In this document: piece after piece, positions 32,001-35,911 of the stretch
Numbering within the stretch: position 1 is the stretch's first letter
Layout: each line of letters opens with the position of its first letter
Assembly (NCBI GenBank): GCA_002791595.1
Contig: PFXJ01000024.1
Location: 33,339 to 69,249, forward strand
DNA length: 35,911 nt
Direction: 5' to 3'
From: a candidate division Zixibacteria bacterium CG_4_9_14_3_um_filter_46_8
GTDB taxonomy: Bacteria; Zixibacteria; MSB-5A5; UM-FILTER-46-8
The notes under the pieces: model-generated
Told to the model about the DNA's origin: nothing
Seen by the model: the letters and a program-made list of their open reading frames with translations, nothing else
Databases searched by the model: none
Position numbers and translations under genes: made by a program

Positions 32001-33994
32001 GGAAATTGCCTGATCATTCCCTGGAACGAATTCTGGGATTTGTCATAATCATTTTCCTCGAAACTTGAGGAGGCCGCGTTCAAGAGATATTCATACAATT
32101 CATTTCCGGCTTGCAGACGCACCTCGTCAAGCGCATCTTTGGATTTCATCAAGGAATCCAACTCCGCGAGGCCTTCATCGGCCGCGCCGGTGGCAATTTT
32201 CGTTTTTGCGGATAGCAGTCTGGCCTGTTGGCTGTATGACAACTGCTCGGGGCAAGAGATAAAAACCGTTGCGTACTGGTCGATAGCCGAGTAAAAATTC
32301 CCGCTCTCCTCCAATACCTTCGCGATATTAAATTTACCCGCCGCCCGCAGCAGCCTTATATCGGGAAAAGATTCCATCAAATGACGCATACCAACAATGC
32401 GATCATTGGGCGGGAGATCGGCATATTGATTGAGAGCGTAAGCCACCGCGCTGTCCGCAAAATCCTGACGGTCAGGATGACTGGCAATGACCCGGAGATA
32501 ATTGGAAGCGTTTGAGAGGCGATCATCGGGATTGAGAACACTGTATAAGTCTCCCATACGGAGAATCGCCCGGCACGCTGTTTCGTCATTGACTGCAAAA
32601 CTATCAATCACTGTTTGAAATGATTTCAATGCTTCTCTGAAATTGCCATAACGAAACAGGAGAATTCCAGCTGTATAATGCACTTCGGAAACTGTTGCCG
32701 GCTCGTCTCCGGACTCCTCGCGCATTTCGGCCAACGAATTCAGAGCTTTCTTCAGGGCAGATCTTCTATCGAGATCCCATTGCCGATTGGTTTCCAACTG
32801 CACTCTTTTAATGCGAGCCAGGAATTTGTCTGCGGGACGAAGGCTTATGCTGTCTGCAGCAGCCCAGGCCAGATCCGCCTCCCGGTAAAACCCCTCCTGC
32901 TGATAAATATCTCCGCATTTTATGATCGCTTTCGTTGAGCCATCATAAGCAGGATAAATAATCGCACAGGACTCCAAATATTGGATGGCGGCCAGACGAT
33001 CTTCCCTTTCACGAGATCTCGCCAATTCCATTCCGTATTGAAAAAGCGAGTCGGGGAAAGAGTATATCTTCAAAAGGATGGAAAGGTCGGATTTTGCGAG
33101 ATTTATTCCGCTTCGATCCGAAATAGTATAATATATCCATTTCGCTTGATGGTCAGGAACGGGATAATATACGGCATGGGGCTTAAATATGAATTTGACC
33201 GTTTGATGAGATCGCAGGTAATATCCGGAAATACAGGGGATATCATTAATCGTAAGCGCTCCATCTTTATCGGTATCTACACAATAGTGAGTAAAAAATA
33301 TGATGCTCCCATCGGATGAATATTGCGGGTTCATTACCGGACCGGGGCCAGTTTCTACATATTCGATTTGTCCAGATGAATCAGCGATAGCCAGCCGATT
33401 GTCGCCGCCGAGTCCGGTGGCATCGAGGGCGATAAACGCCAGGTGCCTGCCATCTGGTGACCAGCATGGACTGATGCCGCCGCCGGTGGTAATGCGTTTT
33501 ATAATCTCGCCATTTTTTAGGGCGATGAATACTTCAAGGTAACCGGTTTCACGGTCGGAACATAAGGCGATGTGTCGCCCGTCGGGTGAGATCGCCGGGT
33601 CAATGTCATATCCCTGGCGGTTGGTGATGCGATCGGTGGACTTGGTTTCAAGATTTAGCCTATAGATATCTCCCAGGGCATCATCACGTCGGGAAACGAA
33701 ATATAGCGACTTTCCCTCTTCATCATAGCAAGGACTGAAGTCAGCAGAGGAATGGGAGGTCACTGCCCTAGGAAGGCCTCGAGAGGTGGATTTCAGATAG
33801 ATGTTAAAATCGCCATCTCGGAAGGATGTAAATGCAATCCAATTATTGTCCGGAGAAATGGTCGGTTCAAAATCAACGGCAGGATGGCCGGTGAGTTTTA
33901 TCACCGCAGGAATCGGTATCGCCACCCCGGATTCAAAGGGCAATAGTAATATGAGTATTATCAGAAAACTTGGAAATTGAAGGACTTTAGGCAT
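26012..33994 (-). CDS. Giant (2660 aa) exported protein: TolB-type beta-propeller, extended TPR arrays, two CHAT-like domains
   Basis: Signal peptide; PD40-like SPDNNWIAFTS, SPDGRHIALCSDRE, SPDGRHLAFIA; many TPR-like helices; two CHAT-like modules ending RFWAGFEQIGF and HPYYWAGYYYLGFSR. Confidence 0.88.
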   Translation of the reverse strand: MPKVLQFPSFLIILILLLPFESGVAIPIPAVIKLTGHPAVDFEPTISPDNNWIAFTSFRDGDFNIYLKSTSRGLPRAVTSHSSADFSPCYDEEGKSLYFVSRRDDALGDIYRLNLETKSTDRITNRQGYDIDPAISPDGRHIALCSDRETGYLEVFIALKNGEIIKRITTGGGISPCWSPDGRHLAFIALDATGLGGDNRLAIADSSGQIEYVETGPGPVMNPQYSSDGSIIFFTHYCVDTDKDGALTINDIPCISGYYLRSHQTVKFIFKPHAVYYPVPDHQAKWIYYTISDRSGINLAKSDLSILLKIYSFPDSLFQYGMELARSREREDRLAAIQYLESCAIIYPAYDGSTKAIIKCGDIYQQEGFYREADLAWAAADSISLRPADKFLARIKRVQLETNRQWDLDRRSALKKALNSLAEMREESGDEPATVSEVHYTAGILLFRYGNFREALKSFQTVIDSFAVNDETACRAILRMGDLYSVLNPDDRLSNASNYLRVIASHPDRQDFADSAVAYALNQYADLPPNDRIVGMRHLMESFPDIRLLRAAGKFNIAKVLEESGNFYSAIDQYATVFISCPEQLSYSQQARLLSAKTKIATGAADEGLAELDSLMKSKDALDEVRLQAGNELYEYLLNAASSSFEENDYDKSQNSFQGMIRQFPDRGDCHWGFVMSCALKNGLDYAQEFYDSLEIAIGENRGITYGRALVSLKRYDAKGSKSELRRSRRLLENLNDEYFEWIFPYVALGEVYLKFEKGDIAPDESGFSERAIDIASIGISNLNPGSPKALRHSLELNAATGYFNIGQFSQAFSYYRSCRDFVDHRGDSKLLNDYLWNLGEAALQIDSMKVAAECFQELLRIAEEKSDAQFRLQILKKLGFVYLADENFDDAQRYFELALEIYKSRSDLHHEAEMLKALATVSFIDMENARCEESASKSDSIYISLGSIGDLKTSGLLLGRLPLLPVDFQIAELEEFKIGGSFYPKGFPFNISERLLRNYEAESNVRQGDIDAAAFYFKAKMQSEMKVGDRKSMAITSNRLGNLYQNAGNPDSAFAYFYKAMNISKEAKILSGAATNAINLCNLFLAYPGLALRVDPPIISGIESNLSESLEKLPGDISALKMYLHCAIGAWIYSRFHNDAGKITRGYEFKLINADGPASAAVIGHQEMANFGIELKKAILHFQSAAIMAKRLENKYGLSAINLNLATIYFDLGLSIDSQNSLIQARDLAVENGFSDILWRVFMIKGLSDPVPNSSLAALEDAVKIMRNLRGGKNPFAFREELPELNEYYSAYLKKLIDSGEPDEALNAVELYRSMTLAGEFSRYPLREFRSELHKVYWQNIRYFDQMVDSLTSMIRALEIRKDAAALKAADSLNIELGNIRTELDNTLARIKSDFPALVPMVYPSVPDTLLLQTVLGQESCILDYRLFKDGLGIWYIDADTIEFSFRPLNIGSLSNIINSLQDSMGDPFVNDHLKYLFDLLIHDHRARLEDRSHVYIIPDQILSKIPFSALNDGETALLDICDYSISSSISMILNGYQNRRVPSPKIMVIPSKSDLSSFAIPDYFVASADSIPDALTNYGVLIFGGGIQAKDDYPLGSRLVMPMEISPQLSELLRYRLNCKAVILRNSNDIDWAEMLPIFQAVFNYAGSSSLVISRWTIPDSIFNRFLELLVPKLSVSDVATALGSAKNEFRNRYPDSRFWAGFEQIGFRGMDKPQEITFAQQQFGEIMLKANISAKEESWEDALEYFEKAYQLSPRLNLEPAKTDVLLQRVVFSAFKAANYRIAEKYQKQVLELAQSRGDTHSIGKVLLLLRDIANSGGFFESAAGYQRQYMAVASDKTDSLETAIGFRNVASLYDSGAKYELALSAIDTALANLPPDYKGKEYAATEFIRGRILINSGDYRQAASALQIAVAIFDSLSSPDRAAAYQLLGLAHFKQFRYLRSEGYLTTACDLYRNANDSANAARCAQILSSVKWAVGDYDSAEVLADFAANYSQHRGIANGYLDAILTKAAIKIYSGYKGEGEKLLINGFAEADSLKSHLHRAVFSDNLGRYYLREKQYGKAVDFLRLAITIPQEGKGNLRERIESLLDLSLAIAHEGNLSSAMEFLTQANFLITSTQNEFLRMKYHLIYASILESNGKFKYAIKYLNETLTTSTSRVFEELQWRYSYLLARCFYNENDLASAQEALMKAVTLLDSIPVIPEGELLRSRLPYHPADAYRLLAAVQFSNGNYQTSLQNFQKSFQYSQTSLLASHRYRFKDARLDSLASQLTASQIEYYSLINRSHDSKIDSLWESLDELGNHRSQYFASLSAIRSAYPTVFLLFAVPSLEMTPMAQALEGSCALAYFIDANKLYRFFTDGARVEGAVSTTALNFSDLTRQYSSAITSLGQAGRLDSLLCSFLIAGLENELKGYRKIAIIPNGSIAGLPFGCLIPKWMGADSATMTINVIPSIYDIYIRNEDIRHESFDGIAYLLPDEDERTLQDGFWKKALARQEVRRTYPMRRGQDFRHLLETQTPPFIISDIGIFANDGQPLNYTLGGAPTGSDTAMVDLAWLVENRNGNGFIFEFDGGNSLPTILPPDQAILLWRVLLCSGLSGIILPYWNYNDFERGIFLKRFLQEIESSSPENALAKTQKEIIDSGRSHPYYWAGYYYLGFSR

Positions 33995-34003
33995 TATGCT
34001 ATA

Positions 34004-34618
34004 TTATTTTTTTATGATCCATTCGCCATTATCAGCCTGCACCATCCGACCGGGCTTTTCCTCCTGAAAATTTCGTTGAGCGAATATTTTTTCGATTTCA
34101 GGAAGATTTTCTTCGGTGAGATCTGCTCGGAGGGCAATTACCCTTAGCATTATGATTCGTCTGCCGCGGTTTTCTTCATCGAGAACTTCCTTCAATACGG
34201 CGGCATCAGGTGGCGGCAATTGAAATACCTTATCATTGAATTGATAGAGGTAGCCACGATTATCCTCGCCGAGAACCCCGATATCTTTGAATTTGTCAAC
34301 ATCATCGAGATTGAATCGGTGATTCGCCAACGCCGAAAGATATTCCTTCCGTCCCGATTCAACTTCAAGCCGGGGATGGTCGCTTCTATGAAGGGTATCA
34401 GGAAGGCCGATCGAATCCGGAGTATAAATACCTCCGCTGGCCGCCGGCAGAAATATCGATTTGGGTGAGAGTTCGTAATCCCCGAATAATTGGCGCTCAA
34501 GAACCGTTTTCTCGCCGGTGACAGTGATTTCGGGCGGCTTGACAGTGCATGAAGCTAAAACCAAAGGTAACGCAACAGGGATAATCAACATTAATCTATG
34601 GGTCATAATCCACCTCAT
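34004..34618 (-). CDS. DUF1318 (YdbL-like) lipoprotein
   Basis: Lipobox LVLASC; C-terminal DUF1318-like KFKDIGVLGEDNRGYL...VLKEVLDEENRGRRIIMLRVIA...PGRMVQADNGEWIIKK. Confidence 0.75.
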   Translation of the reverse strand: MRWIMTHRLMLIIPVALPLVLASCTVKPPEITVTGEKTVLERQLFGDYELSPKSIFLPAASGGIYTPDSIGLPDTLHRSDHPRLEVESGRKEYLSALANHRFNLDDVDKFKDIGVLGEDNRGYLYQFNDKVFQLPPPDAAVLKEVLDEENRGRRIIMLRVIALRADLTEENLPEIEKIFAQRNFQEEKPGRMVQADNGEWIIKK

Positions 34619-34620
34619 AT

Positions 34621-35907
34621 TTATTCTTCAATAGGAGTGGCGGCAGCGGCTTTAAGCATTGTCTGGAGTTGCTTACGGTCGTATTCCACAGGCATAGTCA
34701 CCGCGCCAATTCTGAGATATTTGGCATAGAACGGCTGGTCCATATCAATGGTTGGGTTGATATTGCCGTGTTTAATCTTCATCGAAAATCTTTTGGGTTG
34801 ATAGCTCATATCTAAAAATAAAATTTTCCTATCGATTAACTTGCGTGTTTCGGCAATACTAAGATCTGTACCGGTGGGGTCGAGAAAATCCAGAAGCTTC
34901 CTGGTGGCGCGAGAACCGATCTTGGTAATATTTAATTGACCCTCCAGCTCGAAGTTGGACTGCGGATCCACGATTCCCCTTCCCACGAGAGAGATGTCCC
35001 CGCAAATATCCGCGCTCTGGGAGATAGTCTGGCTACCAGCCAATCTGTCGAAATTGACTCCTGATAATTGAAAATTGGCGGCGTAGCGCAGACTATCAGG
35101 TTTAATCTCGACTGCCCCAAAATCGATACTCTTGAGATCAAGATAAAAATCTCCGAGTAAATTTCCTCCATATACGTCTGAGAATAGCCTTCGACCGATT
35201 ATCCTGCCATTACCGACTTCGATGGTCAAATCGAAATTCTCGATATAAACCCGACCCGCCTCCATTCGCTCAAACGATAAACTGCCTTCAGTCTTCTCTC
35301 GCCGATAATATTTGCCCTTTTCATAATCCAAAAGGTTGAGGCCTGCGACCGCATTATCATTGCTTATCAGTCTGAGTTGCGGCAAGGCAATATCCTGTTC
35401 AAACGGGATGGATCCTGTGATCGATTCAATTGAAAACACTCCCGGCGAAATTACTGACAGCAGAAGAGGAGTCAACGAACCCCGCAGAGAGAGGAGACTA
35501 TCGTTCATTGCCAATTCCATTGTGGCCTGGAAACGTCCAGTAATGCCCACATTCTTCATAACCTCGACCGTATCCTTTGACTGAAATTCAATGCCGCTGT
35601 TCATCGTCATAGTTGGCGAATCGCTGACAATATAATTGCCCCTGGAAACTATATTTAGATGATGTGATTTTATGCCCATTGTGGCATTCTCCCAGGAGAA
35701 AGTGGAGTCACGGTACGCCAATGAAGTCTGCCCGCTGATATCAGCGAAAGGGAGCATCAGAGTGTCTTCAAAGGCAAATCTCATTATTCCGAAATTGCAT
35801 TTAGCCTTGAAATTATCATCAATGAGGTCAAATTGGGTAATCAGTTGTATGTCCTGAGCATTGAATGAATATAGCTCGACCGCGGCAGTGTCCATTTTCG
35901 ACTTCAT
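34621..35907 (-). CDS. AsmA-like/YdbH-like envelope protein, C-terminal part (start probably beyond window)
   Basis: Beta-rich AsmA-type C-terminal repeats (FQLSGVNFDRLAGSQTISQSADICGDISLVGRGIV, FSMKIKHGNINPTIDMDQPFYAKYL); followed by DUF1318; ORF start abuts the window edge. Confidence 0.65.
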   Translation of the reverse strand: MKSKMDTAAVELYSFNAQDIQLITQFDLIDDNFKAKCNFGIMRFAFEDTLMLPFADISGQTSLAYRDSTFSWENATMGIKSHHLNIVSRGNYIVSDSPTMTMNSGIEFQSKDTVEVMKNVGITGRFQATMELAMNDSLLSLRGSLTPLLLSVISPGVFSIESITGSIPFEQDIALPQLRLISNDNAVAGLNLLDYEKGKYYRREKTEGSLSFERMEAGRVYIENFDLTIEVGNGRIIGRRLFSDVYGGNLLGDFYLDLKSIDFGAVEIKPDSLRYAANFQLSGVNFDRLAGSQTISQSADICGDISLVGRGIVDPQSNFELEGQLNITKIGSRATRKLLDFLDPTGTDLSIAETRKLIDRKILFLDMSYQPKRFSMKIKHGNINPTIDMDQPFYAKYLRIGAVTMPVEYDRKQLQTMLKAAAATPIEE

Positions 35908-35911
35908 AGCT

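Noticed and set aside
26012-33994. Giant TPR-CHAT protein as a caspase-like defence effector (e.g. type III-E CRISPR-linked Craspase)
   Set aside because: Signal peptide, missing His/Cys dyads and no Cas genes or CRISPR array in the window; neighbours are envelope and housekeeping genes.

Overview
Chromosomal window, probably from a bacterium of the FCB group. The lineage is inferred from YPNPFN-type C-terminal sorting domains and gene content; Zixibacteria-like is a guess I cannot test. Left part: a cytochrome b / nine-haem cytochrome c pair, receiver-domain proteins, an ECF-type S component with a methyltransferase, a clan-A glycoside hydrolase, and two secreted proteins with C-terminal sorting domains, one of them frameshifted. 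Middle: groES-groEL behind a perfect CIRCE element, then serC-serA-DUF1015. Right part, minus strand: a long tightly packed gene run, read 5' to 3' as AsmA/YdbH-like partial, DUF1318/YdbL-like lipoprotein, a 2660-aa secreted TolB-propeller/TPR/CHAT giant, ftsK, lolA-like, rimO, lytic transglycosylase, hypothetical, bamD-like, nadD, polA, coaE. Most interesting items: (1) the giant protein with two CHAT-like domains that both appear to lack the His/Cys dyad, placed directly behind a YdbH/YdbL-like module; (2) a 49-bp palindrome translated in frame inside a secreted protein, with related copies in intergenic DNA; (3) a three-copy bipartite repeat array upstream of groES; (4) a subtilase-type prodomain joined to a sorting tail with no protease domain and a one-base frameshift.
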